A DNA stretch of 64,000 nt from Streptomyces toyocaensis (GTDB lineage Bacteria; Actinomycetota; Actinomycetes; Streptomycetales; Streptomycetaceae). The position numbers and the translations under genes are program-made. Positions 54,626-63,744 of this stretch are shown in pieces. Every line of letters starts with the position of its first letter. The first letter of the stretch is position 1. Below the pieces are notes generated by a model. It had not been told where the DNA came from. It worked only from the letters and a program-made list of their open reading frames with translations, and did not search any database. The stretch spans positions 1 to 64,000 of the forward strand of contig NZ_JFCB01000022.1 in the NCBI RefSeq assembly GCF_000725125.1, written 5' to 3'.

Positions 54626-55369
54626 TCATGGACGGACCGGTGCCGTTCTGCGGGCCGTCACGATGTCGCCCCAGCGTTCGGCGAAGGAGCCCCACAGCGC
54701 GCGCAACCGTTCCTCCTCGGCTGCCACATGGGCGACCACCGAGGACGGGTCGAGGCCGAGTGCTCTCAGCGGGCCCACGTCGGAGGTACCCCAGCCCGCG
54801 ATGTCGTCGGCCAGCACCTCGGGGTGGAACTGGACACCCCATACGGAGGTTCCCATGCGGTAGGCCTGGTGCGCGCAGCGTGCGCTGGTGAGAAGGGGGA
54901 CGGCGCCCTCGGGCAGGACCGCGGTCTCCTCCCAGTGCCACTGCACGGCGCACGGGGGCGTGCCCTTCGTCAGGGGGGCGAAGAGTTCATCCCTCGAGGC
55001 GGGCAGCAGAGGCGTCAGCTCGCACAGGCCGACCTCCGGCCGCTCGGAGTGTCGGACCGTGCCTCCGCAGGCCACCGTGAGCAGTTCCATGCCGAGGCAG
55101 ATGCCCAGTGTCGGCATGTCCCGGGCGACGGCCTGGCGCAGCAGGTCGCCGGCCGCGGACAGCCAAGGGGCCTGTTCCTCGTCGTAGGGGCCCATGGATC
55201 CGCCGAGGACCAGGAGTCCGTCGTAGTCGTCCGGCGTCAGGGGAAGCAGGTCACCCGCCCAGGGGCGGCGTATGACGAGGTCCAGTCCCCGCGCGGTGAG
55301 GCGTTCGCCGACCTGGGCCGGGCCCGTACCGTTCTCGTGCTCCACGACGAGCACCCGGGGCGCGCTCAC
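54626..55369 (-). CDS. Class I glutamine amidotransferase-like protein
   Basis: 247 residues from GTG 55369. Triad-type motifs: nucleophile Cys91 in TLGICLGMELL, His in WGVQFHPEV, preceded by LLVLGGSMGPYDEEQAPWL (oxyanion loop). Resembles the stand-alone GATase group (GMP synthase glutaminase-like, YfeJ type), which hydrolyse glutamine or gamma-glutamyl amides. Its start overlaps the stop of the ABC ATPase gene (GTGA), making it the last gene of the transporter operon. The transported compound is therefore plausibly glutamine or a gamma-glutamyl compound (inferred). Confidence 0.85.
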   Translation of the reverse strand: MSAPRVLVVEHENGTGPAQVGERLTARGLDLVIRRPWAGDLLPLTPDDYDGLLVLGGSMGPYDEEQAPWLSAAGDLLRQAVARDMPTLGICLGMELLTVACGGTVRHSERPEVGLCELTPLLPASRDELFAPLTKGTPPCAVQWHWEETAVLPEGAVPLLTSARCAHQAYRMGTSVWGVQFHPEVLADDIAGWGTSDVGPLRALGLDPSSVVAHVAAEEERLRALWGSFAERWGDIVTARRTAPVRP

Positions 55370-56109
55370 AGCCGCCCGGCCTCGACGATGCGGCGCAGAA
55401 AGGCGCGGGTGCGTTCCTCCTGCGGGTCGCCGAAGATCTGCTCGGGCGGGCCTTCCTCCAGCAGGACGCCTTGATGCAGGAAGCACACTTTGTGCGACAC
55501 CTCCCGGGCGAAGCCCATCTCGTGGGTGGCCAGCAGCATGGTCATGCCGCTGTCGGCGAGTTCGCGGACGATGTCGAGGACCTCGGCGACCAGTTCGGGG
55601 TCGAGAGCCGAGGTGATCTCGTCGAGGAGCAGGGCACGCGGCTGGGTGGCCAGTGCGCGGACGATGGCCACCCTCTGCTGCTGTCCCCCGGAGAGCTGGT
55701 CGGGCATGCGCTCGGCCTTGTCGGCGAGGCCGACGCGGGCGAGGAGCGTGCGGGCCCGTTCCTCCGCCTCGGCTCGGGGTACTCCGGCCACCCGCATCGG
55801 GGCGAGCGCGACATTGCGTACGACGTTCATGTGCGGGAAGAGGTTGAAGTGCTGGAACACCATGCCGACGTCGCGGCGCAGCCGATTCACGTCGGTGCCG
55901 CGGCCCGACGCGGTCTCGCCGCCGACCCGTATCTCGCCGGCGCTGATGTCCTCCAGCCCGTTGACGCACCGCAGCAGCGTCGACTTGCCGCTGCCGGAGG
56001 CACCGATCAGAGTCACCACCTGGTGCTGTTCGACGTCCAGGTCGATGCCGCGCAGGACCGGGGTGGTGCCGTAGCTCTTGTGTACGGCGTCGATTTCGAT
56101 GAAGGGCAT
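55366..56109 (-). CDS. Polar amino-acid ABC transporter ATP-binding protein (GlnQ-like)
   Basis: 247 residues. Walker A GASGSGKST (residues ~36-44), Q-loop MVFQHFNLFPHMNV, signature LSGGQQQRVAIVRALA, Walker B ALLLDEITSALDPE, H-loop ATHEMGFA. Characteristic of PAAT-family ATPases energising uptake of polar amino acids. Starts 1 bp after the permease stop; its stop overlaps the amidotransferase start. Confidence 0.94.
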   Translation of the reverse strand: MPFIEIDAVHKSYGTTPVLRGIDLDVEQHQVVTLIGASGSGKSTLLRCVNGLEDISAGEIRVGGETASGRGTDVNRLRRDVGMVFQHFNLFPHMNVVRNVALAPMRVAGVPRAEAEERARTLLARVGLADKAERMPDQLSGGQQQRVAIVRALATQPRALLLDEITSALDPELVAEVLDIVRELADSGMTMLLATHEMGFAREVSHKVCFLHQGVLLEEGPPEQIFGDPQEERTRAFLRRIVEAGRL

Positions 56110-56110
56110 G

Positions 56111-57208
56111 TCAGGCTCCCTTGCCGCGGCGCTGTTCCCGGGCGATGAGCCGGTCGACGAACCGGGCCTGGGGGATCGTGATGAGGATGAAGAGGGCCGC
56201 GACCACGGTGACCGAGGAGAGGTTGAAGTGGTTCGACGCGAAGATCTTCGACTGGTTGAAGGCGTCGATGGTGCCGATGATGTTCACCAGGGCGGTGTCC
56301 TTCTGCAGACTGATGAAGTCGTTGAGCAGGGGCGGGACGACACGGCGGGTGGCCTGGGGCAGCACGACGTGGCGCATGGTGGCGCTCTGCGAGAGGCCCA
56401 GGGAGCGGGCCGCCGCGGTCTGGCCCGGGGCGATGGACTCGATGCCCGCCCGGAACACCTCGGCGACGTAAGCGCCGTAGGTGAGGGTGAGAGCGAGGAT
56501 CGCGAACCAGACCGGGCTGAGTGAACTGAGGAGCGGCACTTCGGCGAGCGGCAGTCCGAAGCCGATCAGGTAGATGATGATGATCGCCGGGATGGCGCGG
56601 AAGCCGTCGATGTAAGTGGTCGCGAGCAGCCGCAGCGGGCGGCCGGCCCGGCCCGGCGCCATCCGGGCCAACGCGAGCGTCAGTCCCCAGGCGAGGATAA
56701 GGATCTGGGCGACGACGGCGATGAAGAGATTGGTGCCGAAGGCGGACAGGATCTCCCCGAAGCTCAGTTCGATGACCGAGCCGTCGAAGAAGGTGCGCTG
56801 GACCGCGCGGTCGTTGGTGGTCAGGAACCAGACGGCACCGAGCAGCACCAGCGCGGCCAGACACCAGCCGAGGGTGGTCCAGGCGTCCTCTCGGGCTTCG
56901 GAGGCGGCCCGGCGGGCGTCGGCGGGCCGCTGTTCCTTCCAGGCCGCGGTGGCGGTACGGGCCGAGCTCACCGCTCGCGCCGCGGGCCGGAGCAGGGTGA
57001 GCAGCGCGGCGGCCACCACGGCGGCGCCGGTGACCGCCGCCGCGGTGGGCAGCACCCGTCCGGCGGCCGCGGCGGTGACGCCGGTCAGCACCACGGTGAT
57101 CAGGACGCCCGCCAGCGCGACGGCGGCGAGCGGCAGGGCCGGCGGGGGCGGTGTGCTCTTCGCCAGTTCCTTCTGCCCGGTGGTCAACGGGCTTGCGGTC
57201 AGCGTCAC
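56111..57208 (-). CDS. Polar amino-acid ABC transporter permease
   Basis: 365 residues, longer than the usual ~220-280. The first ~140 residues add two or three hydrophobic helices (LPLAAVALAGVLITVVLTGV, CLAALVLLGAVWFL). The conserved permease core follows: TYIDGFRAIPAIIIIYLIGF, AYVAEVFRAGIESIAPGQTA and the EAA loop ARSLGLSQSATMRHVVLPQA. Start overlaps the binding-protein stop (ATGA). A single permease probably forms a homodimer. Confidence 0.92.
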   Translation of the reverse strand: MTLTASPLTTGQKELAKSTPPPPALPLAAVALAGVLITVVLTGVTAAAAGRVLPTAAAVTGAAVVAAALLTLLRPAARAVSSARTATAAWKEQRPADARRAASEAREDAWTTLGWCLAALVLLGAVWFLTTNDRAVQRTFFDGSVIELSFGEILSAFGTNLFIAVVAQILILAWGLTLALARMAPGRAGRPLRLLATTYIDGFRAIPAIIIIYLIGFGLPLAEVPLLSSLSPVWFAILALTLTYGAYVAEVFRAGIESIAPGQTAAARSLGLSQSATMRHVVLPQATRRVVPPLLNDFISLQKDTALVNIIGTIDAFNQSKIFASNHFNLSSVTVVAALFILITIPQARFVDRLIAREQRRGKGA

Positions 57209-58107
57209 TTGGCGCTCCAGAGCGGGATGGCCTCGGGGTCCCCGCCGAAGGCCTTGGTGAGGTAGGTGGAGGCGAGGCCGGCGAGGGTGCCGTCCTTCTT
57301 CATCTCCTCGATGGCTCCGTCCAGGGCGGCGGCGTTCTCGCTGCCCTTGGGGTAGAGGGCTCCGTAGGACTCGCCGGTGTCGTACTGGCCGATCACCTCG
57401 AGCTTGCCCTTGGACTCCTTGGCCTTGCCGAGCATGATCGCGACGTCGGTGAGGGCGGCGTCGATCTGGCCGGCCTGGACGGCGGCCTGCAGCTCGACGT
57501 CACCGGCGAACACCTTCGGCGCCTTCTCCGGACGCAGCTTGTCGCGGACGAAGTCGGCCCCCGTGGTGCCCTGTTTCACGCCGAGTTGGAGGCCGGTGAT
57601 GGTGTCCTGGGTGGCCTTGGAGCCGGACTTCACCAGGACGCCGATGTTGGAGGCGAAGTAGGGGGCGGAGAAGTCGACGACCTTGCGGCGTTCGTCGGTG
57701 ATGGATATCTCCGCGAGGGCCAGGTCGAAATCGTTGCTCTTGCCGGCGACCAGCGCGTCGAAGGACACGTTGCGCACGGTGAGCTTGGGCAGACCGGCCC
57801 GGTAGGCGAGGGTCGCGGCCATGCAGTACTCGTAGCCGTTGTCGATCTGGCGGACGGTGTCGCCGTTCCACCAGCCGGGACTGGGCAGGTCACCGACGAC
57901 GGTGAGGGTGTCCTTCTCGACGGTCTTCAGGCCGATCGAGCCGCGCTCGCCGGTCACCTCGCACTCGCCGTAGGTGCGCTTCCCCTTGGAGTCGGTGGTG
58001 TGGGACGTGGAGTCTCCGCCAGCGGACGCGGAGCCGCCGCAGGCGGTGAGGGCCGCCAGCAGCACGGCACTGAGTGCGGGGACGGCGAGGGTACGGAGGG
58101 TGCGCAT
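57205..58107 (-). CDS. Amino-acid ABC transporter substrate-binding lipoprotein
   Basis: 300 residues from ATG 58107 (AGGAGC upstream). Lipoprotein signal with lipobox LTACG (Cys ~24). Family 3 solute-binding protein: FDLALAEISITDERRKVVDF, SAPYFASNIGVLVKSG, LGVKQGTTGADFV and TYLTKAFGGDPEAIPLW. Binds a polar amino acid outside the membrane and delivers it to the permease. First gene of the operon; its promoter region contains a LacI-type operator. Confidence 0.93.
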   Translation of the reverse strand: MRTLRTLAVPALSAVLLAALTACGGSASAGGDSTSHTTDSKGKRTYGECEVTGERGSIGLKTVEKDTLTVVGDLPSPGWWNGDTVRQIDNGYEYCMAATLAYRAGLPKLTVRNVSFDALVAGKSNDFDLALAEISITDERRKVVDFSAPYFASNIGVLVKSGSKATQDTITGLQLGVKQGTTGADFVRDKLRPEKAPKVFAGDVELQAAVQAGQIDAALTDVAIMLGKAKESKGKLEVIGQYDTGESYGALYPKGSENAAALDGAIEEMKKDGTLAGLASTYLTKAFGGDPEAIPLWSAK

Positions 58108-58152
58108 GGCGCTCCTAGGGACGTGGCCGGAAACCATTGGTGCGCTACAGTG

Positions 58153-58209
58153 CCCAAAACGTTTTGGGTCCGTCAATAGCCCGAGCACAGGGAGACCAAA
58201 ACGTTTTGG
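58153..58209. promoter_or_regulatory. Twin LacI operators between ABC operon and LacI gene
   Basis: CCCAAAACGTTTTGGG at 58153-58168 and CCAAAACGTTTTGG at 58196-58209, both perfect palindromes with central CG, 42 bp centre to centre (four helical turns). On the minus strand a -35-like TTGACG (58176-58171) sits immediately upstream of the first operator, so that operator would cover the ABC operon's promoter spacer. Confidence 0.85.
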
Positions 58210-58301
58210 GCACAGCGGGTCGGGCACGATGTCCGACGGACCGCGCGGGAGCGTGGCACCGGGGCCGCTCCGGCCGCCGACAAGGGGAGGGCGACACAGG
58301 C

Positions 58302-59384
58302 ATGTCCAGCCGTGAGGACGCGACACGAACGACCGGCCGCGCACCGGCATCCGCCAGGGGGGCGGGGCGGCGCGTCGGCATCCGCGACGTGGCGGAGGCG
58401 ACCGGCCTGTCCATCACGACCGTGTCGCACGCCCTGCGCGGCAAGGGCCAGATCGCCCCGGCCACCCGCGAACGGGTGCGCCGCGCCGCGGCCGAACTCG
58501 GTTACCGGCCCGACCCCGTCGCCCGGGGCCTGGTCTCCGGGCGGACCGGCATCCTGGGCCTTGTCGTCGGCCACATGGCGGACCTCCCCTGGGCCAGCAC
58601 GTACCGGCCCTACTACGCAGCCTTCTCGGCGGGCGCCACCATGGCTGCCGTGGAGCGCGACTACGCGCTCGTCGCCGTCCCCGGCGACCCGGCCTCGGGA
58701 CTGTGGGCACGCGTCCCCATGGACGGGATGATCATCGTCGACCCCGTACGTGAGGATCCGCTGCTCGCCGACTGCGCCCGGCGCGGCATGCCCGTGGTCA
58801 CGGACGGCCGCCCCATCGACCCGGGGTACGAGGACGTCCCCACGGTGGAGAGCGACCTGGAGCAGGGCATGGCGGCGATTCTCGGCCACCTACGGGAGGC
58901 CGGCGCCGCCCGGGTCGGCCTGCTCTCCGGCCCCGAACCCGACGCGTACACCCAGGACTGCGAGCGTCTCTACCGCCAGTGGTGCGCCACGGCCGGCCAG
59001 GCCCCCCTCGTCGAGACCCCCGCCGTCACGGAGGACCCCGTCGAAGCGGCTCTGCGCATGCTGTCCGCCCCGGACCGGCCCGACGCCGTGCACGGACTCA
59101 ACGAGACCTACGGGCAAGCCCTCATCGTCGCGGCCCGGCGACTGGGCCTCACCGTCCCCGGCGACCTCATGATCAGCGTGATGCGGGCGAGCGACCAGGC
59201 GGCCGGGACCACCGACTGGGAGGTCCCCCTGACCGCGCTCAGCCTCGACGCCCGCCGCCTGGGCGCCGAATGCGTAGCGGCGCTCATCGACGTTCTCGAT
59301 GGCAAGGAGCCGGGCAACTCGGTCGTCCCGTGCACCGTGGTCGTACGCGGTTCCACACGCCGTGCCGAGCCGAGCACCAGGTGA
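58302..59384 (+). CDS. LacI-family transcriptional regulator
   Basis: 360 residues. HTH and hinge: GIRDVAEATGLSITTVSHAL, RGKGQIAPATRERVRRAAAE, LGYRPDPVARGL. The C-terminal periplasmic-binding-like domain binds the effector (GILGLVVGHMADLP, DAVHGLNETYGQALIVAARR, LTALSLDARRLGAECVAAL). Divergent from the amino-acid ABC operon with two palindromes between, so it should repress both. LacI proteins usually sense sugars or nucleosides; control of an amino-acid importer is less common. Confidence 0.93.
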   Translation: MSSREDATRTTGRAPASARGAGRRVGIRDVAEATGLSITTVSHALRGKGQIAPATRERVRRAAAELGYRPDPVARGLVSGRTGILGLVVGHMADLPWASTYRPYYAAFSAGATMAAVERDYALVAVPGDPASGLWARVPMDGMIIVDPVREDPLLADCARRGMPVVTDGRPIDPGYEDVPTVESDLEQGMAAILGHLREAGAARVGLLSGPEPDAYTQDCERLYRQWCATAGQAPLVETPAVTEDPVEAALRMLSAPDRPDAVHGLNETYGQALIVAARRLGLTVPGDLMISVMRASDQAAGTTDWEVPLTALSLDARRLGAECVAALIDVLDGKEPGNSVVPCTVVVRGSTRRAEPSTR

Positions 59385-59499
59385 GCGCGTCCCGGGGGCT
59401 CTCACACAGGGGCATCGTCCCTCTTTGGGCTGTTGCGGTGACGCAACCGGTCATTTGCTATTCGCGCGCCCGCCAGGGCACATACCTCCGTCGGCTCGT

Positions 59500-59720
59500 T
59501 GCCGCTGTTGGAGGGATACCGATCACACCTCTATGCCGCGTTCGGCCATTGCGCTGAAGGAGGCGCGAACCGGCGCCCTGGTCGCGCAGGACAGTCGGGT
59601 CCGCGATCGCTTCGCCGCCGTCCGCCACCGTCACCGCGAGGTCGGCGGCGATCCGGCACGGGGCATGACCCGCGCCGCGTGGCCGGAGCGGTTGCGACAC
59701 GGTGGAGTACGCGCTGGTCA
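59500..59720 (-). pseudogene. IS1380-like transposase N-terminal remnant
   Basis: Read leftward: LTSAYSTVSQPLRPRGAGH, RIAADLAVTVADGGEAIADP, TVLRDQ. This resembles the IS1380-family N-terminus (LADLAVAIADGG..ISDLAVLRDQ). Beyond TVLRDQ the similarity stops, and no catalytic DDE region is present. Confidence 0.5.
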
Positions 59721-60088
59721 GTCCGGCGACATCGGCGTGACCGGCGCCCTTCTGCAACCGTCGGTGGTCGCCCGGCAGCGGTCAGGTGGCCCCGCGGTAT
59801 AACGCCCTGCTCGGCTCCGTTCCGGGCACCCGCATGTCGCGTGTGCCGGCCGCCGGGTCGCTGACACCGGCTCTGCCGCGGGCGAGGCGGCCGGTCGTGC
59901 GGTGCAGGAGGGCCGGGCAAGGAAGCAGCAACGTTTACCCAATGATCGTTGGGCGATATGGGACCGGGCGGTGCTGTCTCCGGAAGGTCGGCTCGGCAGC
60001 CTGGATCGTCTGCACTTGCACAACCTCGACTGTCAGTGGGTCGTGTAAGGCTGTCCGAGACCTACCGTGTGACTCATCGGAGTTGAGT
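59721..60088. other. Intergenic or degraded region
   Basis: About 370 bp between the IS1380 relic and the SMI1 gene. It should hold the SMI1 promoter; nothing else recognised. Confidence 0.4.
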
Positions 60089-60655
60089 ATGACGACCCCT
60101 TCGACCATGACGGTCGTGGAATGGCGTGCGTTCCTCACCGACTACAACGCCAGGCACATCAACTCGGACGAGGTCCGTGAGGCCATCGAGGAGGGTCGGC
60201 AGGTCATCAGTGAGGAGCGGCTGGAGGCCGGGTGGGCCGGTGCCGAACCGGCCAGCGAGGAAGCGATCGTGGCCGCCGAGGAGCGGCTCGGGGTGAGGCT
60301 TCCTCCCTCGTACCGAAACTTCCTCCGGGTCAGCGACGGCTGGCAGGACATCGGGTTCGTCGACCTCTTCCAGGTCGGGGACATCGGCTGGTTCGCCGAC
60401 CTGTGTGCCGACCTCATGGAAGCATGGTCGGAGCCGGAAGTCTTCGGGGAGCATTTCCCCATGCTCAAGCGCTCCCTGCTGATCGGCGACGACGACGGCG
60501 GTAGTGGCTGCTACTGGCTGCTGCACGCCGACAGCATGGGGGAGAACGGCGAGTGGACCGCGTATGAGTGGTGGCCCGGCGACGGTGACGACCCCACGCT
60601 GTACAGCGACTTCACCGCCATGGCGCGGGAAGCAGTACGCTCCCAGGGGGACTGA
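60089..60655 (+). CDS. SMI1/KNR4 family protein
   Basis: 188 residues from ATG 60089 (MTTPSTMTVVEWRAFLTDYN). SMI1 signature: ASEEAIVAAEERLGVRLPPS, then YRNFLRVSDGWQDIGF, with an acidic C-terminus (SMGENGEWTAYEWWPGDGDD). Possibly an orphan immunity-type protein; no toxin gene is nearby, only IS relics. Followed by a hairpin terminator. Confidence 0.85.
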   Translation: MTTPSTMTVVEWRAFLTDYNARHINSDEVREAIEEGRQVISEERLEAGWAGAEPASEEAIVAAEERLGVRLPPSYRNFLRVSDGWQDIGFVDLFQVGDIGWFADLCADLMEAWSEPEVFGEHFPMLKRSLLIGDDDGGSGCYWLLHADSMGENGEWTAYEWWPGDGDDPTLYSDFTAMAREAVRSQGD

Positions 60656-60669
60656 GAAGATCTCGGTGA

Positions 60670-60700
60670 GGGGCTGTCCGGCCGGAGGCCGGGCAGCCCC
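60670..60700. terminator. Hairpin terminator after SMI1 gene
   Basis: Inverted repeat GGGGCTGTCCGGCC / GGCCGGGCAGCCCC with one mismatch and a short loop, 14 bp after the stop. Confidence 0.7.
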
Positions 60701-60705
60701 TCCGG

Positions 60706-60890
60706 TCATTCGGTGGTCATGCCGGGGTGCCAGGTGTTGTGGGTGTGGGTGAGGCCCAGGTTGATCAGGCGGCGGAGATTGAGGGCGGTGGCCCGGTTGT
60801 GGGTGTGGAGCCAGGTGTTGTTCGGGCGGGTGCCGCGGTAACGCGGGCGCCGGTTGCCCCGGTGGACGAGCCAGGCGACAGCCCGTTCAA
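60706..60890 (-). pseudogene. DDE transposase C-terminal remnant (IS1182/IS5-like)
   Basis: Encodes ERAVAWLVHRGNRRPRYRGT, NNTWLHTHNRATALNLRRLI and NLGLTHTHNTW up to a stop at 60706. The RYRG...WLHxRxAALNLRRLxNLGL pattern is a common Streptomyces DDE transposase C-terminus. The catalytic core is missing. Confidence 0.65.
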
Positions 60891-60974
60891 CCGGTGGCCG
60901 CCGGCCGCTTCCAGATCAGCAAGGCTGCCGTGCTCGTCGCTCCCTCTTCCCTCATGTCCGTGCCCCGGTTACGT

Positions 60975-61170
60975 CACCCCGCTTGTTCACCGGTGTGGTC
61001 AGGGAAGTGCCGGCGGATGGGCCGCTCCAGGCGCTTGCGCGGGTGCCCGACCCGCGTGATCCGGGTGTCCGATGCCGACTGGCCACGCTGCTTGCGATCG
61101 GGGTGTGTGCGATGACGGCAGCCAGCCAACGCGGCTCGATGTGTCTCCATGCCCTGTCCGATGTGACCGA
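60975..61170 (+). pseudogene. ISAs1-family transposase N-terminal remnant
   Basis: Encodes LQALARVPDPRDPGVRCRLA, TLLAIGVCAMTAASQRGS. The LARVPDPRDPRGVRYxLAxLLAIAVCAVxAG block is the usual start of ISAs1-family transposases. No further part of the protein is present. Confidence 0.65.
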
Positions 61171-61534
61171 TCGGACATGCGATCAACGGGGCTCCCTGCC
61201 CGAAGGCTCCGAGGGCCGCTCTCACCGTCAGCCGGAGGCAGCCTTCCCCCGCGTCAAGGGCTCGGCCCGCAGCCGCCGTTCCGCTGACCCTGGCCCTCGG
61301 CGCCCGGCCGGATGGCAGACCACATCATCATCAGGCCGCACCAGGCCATGACCTGATCAGGTGGGGCGCCCTCCATGGGGACCCACACCTCACGGTGGCT
61401 GCCGGGGCCCCCTTTGCCGTTATGTGCCTCCTCGCACGGGAACCGTTGCCACTGACACCGGGGGCTGGCACGTTTCCGCCCAGCGTCGGTTCGGCCCTGC
61501 GGCCGGACGTCGGTCTGCGGACAAGGACGGGCTC
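61171..61534. other. Region upstream of the M4 peptidase
   Basis: About 360 bp, formally open in the peptidase frame but without family similarity. Contains the peptidase promoter; AAGGACGG at 61522-61529 is its ribosome site. Confidence 0.45.
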
Positions 61535-63688
61535 ATGCGAAGACTGGGACTGCTTGGCGTAATTGTCATGCTCATAGCAATCATGCCGGGCCCGGCACCG
61601 TACGCGGCGCAGACAGCGCCCGGCGGCCGGAGCGGCGAGATGCTCACGCATCTGGCAGCCGGACGGGACGGTGAGAGGCTGATCCGCGTCGGCACCACCG
61701 CGGGTCCGCGTGGGCTGACCTACCACGCCTACCAGCGGACCTATCGGGAATTACCCGTGGTGGGCGGCGACTTCGTGGCCGTTACCGACGCCTCCGGCAA
61801 CCTGATGGGCACCCCCCTGCACGGCAGGCCACCCATCGACGTCGACGTCACTCCGTACCTCACACCCCGCCGGGCGGCGGCCGCCGCCCATACGCGCATG
61901 CCGGATGCCGGCAGCGTCAGCGAGACCCGTCTGGTGGTGTTCGCCCCGGGAACGGAACAGCGTCTGGCCTACGAGGTGGTGCTGACCGGCACTTCCCGCA
62001 ACGGCAGACCGAGCCGGCTGCACGTGATCGTGGACGCCCGCTCCGGTGCCATACCCGTGACATGGGACGAGGTGCTCGACGGCAGCGGCAACGGCTACTA
62101 CTACGACGACACGGTGATCGACACCCGCCGTACGAGCTCCGGATACGCGATGTCCGATCCCGACCGTCGCGGCCTGTTCTGCGGTATCCAGGGCAACGGC
62201 GCCGTCACGGGTCCGGACGACTCCTGGGGGAACGGGAGCGGCACCGACCTCGAGACCGCCTGCGCGGACGCCTACTACGCGGCGCAGCAGGAGTGGAACA
62301 TGCTCCGCGACTGGCTCGAACGGGACGGATTCGACGGCGCCGGTGGCGCTTTCCCCCTGTTCGTGGGCCTGAACGCGGTCAACGCCTACTGGAACGGCCA
62401 CACAGTCAACATCGGCCACACCAAGGACAGTCAGCGGCAGCTCACCGAACTCGATGTCGTGGCACACGAATTCGGACATTCCGTCTTCCAGTACACCCCG
62501 GGAGGCTTCGACGGCTACACGGAGACGTACGCGTTGAACGAGGCCACGGGCGACATCTTCGGCGCTCTCACCGAGCACTACGCGAACCACCCCTCCGACG
62601 AGCCGGACTACGTGTACGCGGAGGAGGCGGACGCCCTGGGACGCGGCCCGGAGCGCGTGATGTACGACCCCTCGGCGGGGCCCCGTGACGAGCCGAACTG
62701 CTGGTCGCCACAGATTCCCGACACCGAGGTGCACGACGCCGCGGGACCCGCCAACCACTGGTTCTACCTGGTCGCCGAGGGATCAGACCCCGGTGGCGAC
62801 AAGCCGTCCAGCCCCATCTGCGCCGGTGGACCGGACAGCGTGACGGGCCTGGGTATCCGCACCGCGGGCCGGATATGGATGACCGCGCTGCTGCAGAAGA
62901 CGTCCTTCTGGGAGTACGCCGACGCCCGAGTGGCGACCCTGAACGCCGTGACGCAGCTGTACCCCGGTGACTGCGCCCGTTTCGACACGGTCAGGGCCGC
63001 CTGGGACGCCGTGTCGGTGCCCGCACAGGCTGCCGAGCCCGGCCGCCCCGGCACCTGCGGGGAGCCGGCGGACTCCTTTTCCCTGGACGTGGTGCCGGGG
63101 ACGGCCGAGACCGATGCGGGCGGCACGGCGAGCAGCACTGTCATCACGCACACGACGGCGGGAGACCCGCAGACCGTCGGCCTCGCAGCGTCCGGCCTCC
63201 CGGTCGGCGTCACGGCGGTGTTCAACCCTCCGTCGGTCGTCTCGGGCAACTCGTCCGTACTGACGGTGTCCACCGCGAAGAGCACGCCCGCGGGGACCCA
63301 CCGGATCACCGTGACCGGCACCGGCTCGGCCGGCAGCCGCACCACCACATTCGACCTGACGGTCCGGCAGTCGGCACCGGCCCCCTGCCCACGGCACGAG
63401 ACCATCCGCACCGGCACCCTTCCCGCCGGCTCCACCCAGTACCAACCGGACGGCGGCTTCTTCCGCACAACCGTCTCCGGCACACACCGGGCCTGCCTGG
63501 ACAGACCCGACGACACGGATCTCGCCCTCGCCCTGCAGAGGTGGAGCGGCCGGTCGTGGACGGTGGTGGCCGAGGCCACGGGAGCGGACACGACACTCAC
63601 CCACTCCGGTCAGGCCGGCTACTACCGCTACCGGATCCAGGCACGGTCGGGCGGCGGCGACTACAGCCTGGGCTACGACAGTCCATGA
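61535..63688 (+). CDS. Secreted M4 (thermolysin-like) zinc metallopeptidase
   Basis: 717 residues from ATG 61535. Signal peptide LGLLGVIVMLIAIMPGPAPY. FTP/PepSY-type propeptide (HAYQRTYRELPVVGGDFVAV, residues ~65-170). Catalytic domain with zinc ligands in VVAHEFGHSVFQ and the third ligand in ALNEATGDIFG; active-site His region NHWFYLVAEG. After residue ~510 come a beta-sandwich (VGLAASGLPVGVTAVFNPPS) and a C-terminal pre-peptidase-like domain (YQPDGGFFRTTVSGTHRACL), often binding or secretion modules. Degrades extracellular protein. An M28 peptidase gene follows 56 bp downstream. Confidence 0.93.
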   Translation: MRRLGLLGVIVMLIAIMPGPAPYAAQTAPGGRSGEMLTHLAAGRDGERLIRVGTTAGPRGLTYHAYQRTYRELPVVGGDFVAVTDASGNLMGTPLHGRPPIDVDVTPYLTPRRAAAAAHTRMPDAGSVSETRLVVFAPGTEQRLAYEVVLTGTSRNGRPSRLHVIVDARSGAIPVTWDEVLDGSGNGYYYDDTVIDTRRTSSGYAMSDPDRRGLFCGIQGNGAVTGPDDSWGNGSGTDLETACADAYYAAQQEWNMLRDWLERDGFDGAGGAFPLFVGLNAVNAYWNGHTVNIGHTKDSQRQLTELDVVAHEFGHSVFQYTPGGFDGYTETYALNEATGDIFGALTEHYANHPSDEPDYVYAEEADALGRGPERVMYDPSAGPRDEPNCWSPQIPDTEVHDAAGPANHWFYLVAEGSDPGGDKPSSPICAGGPDSVTGLGIRTAGRIWMTALLQKTSFWEYADARVATLNAVTQLYPGDCARFDTVRAAWDAVSVPAQAAEPGRPGTCGEPADSFSLDVVPGTAETDAGGTASSTVITHTTAGDPQTVGLAASGLPVGVTAVFNPPSVVSGNSSVLTVSTAKSTPAGTHRITVTGTGSAGSRTTTFDLTVRQSAPAPCPRHETIRTGTLPAGSTQYQPDGGFFRTTVSGTHRACLDRPDDTDLALALQRWSGRSWTVVAEATGADTTLTHSGQAGYYRYRIQARSGGGDYSLGYDSP

Positions 63689-63744
63689 CAGGCAACCGAC
63701 GAACAGCGCCCTCCCCCAACACCTTCTTCGAAAGGGCATCCTCC

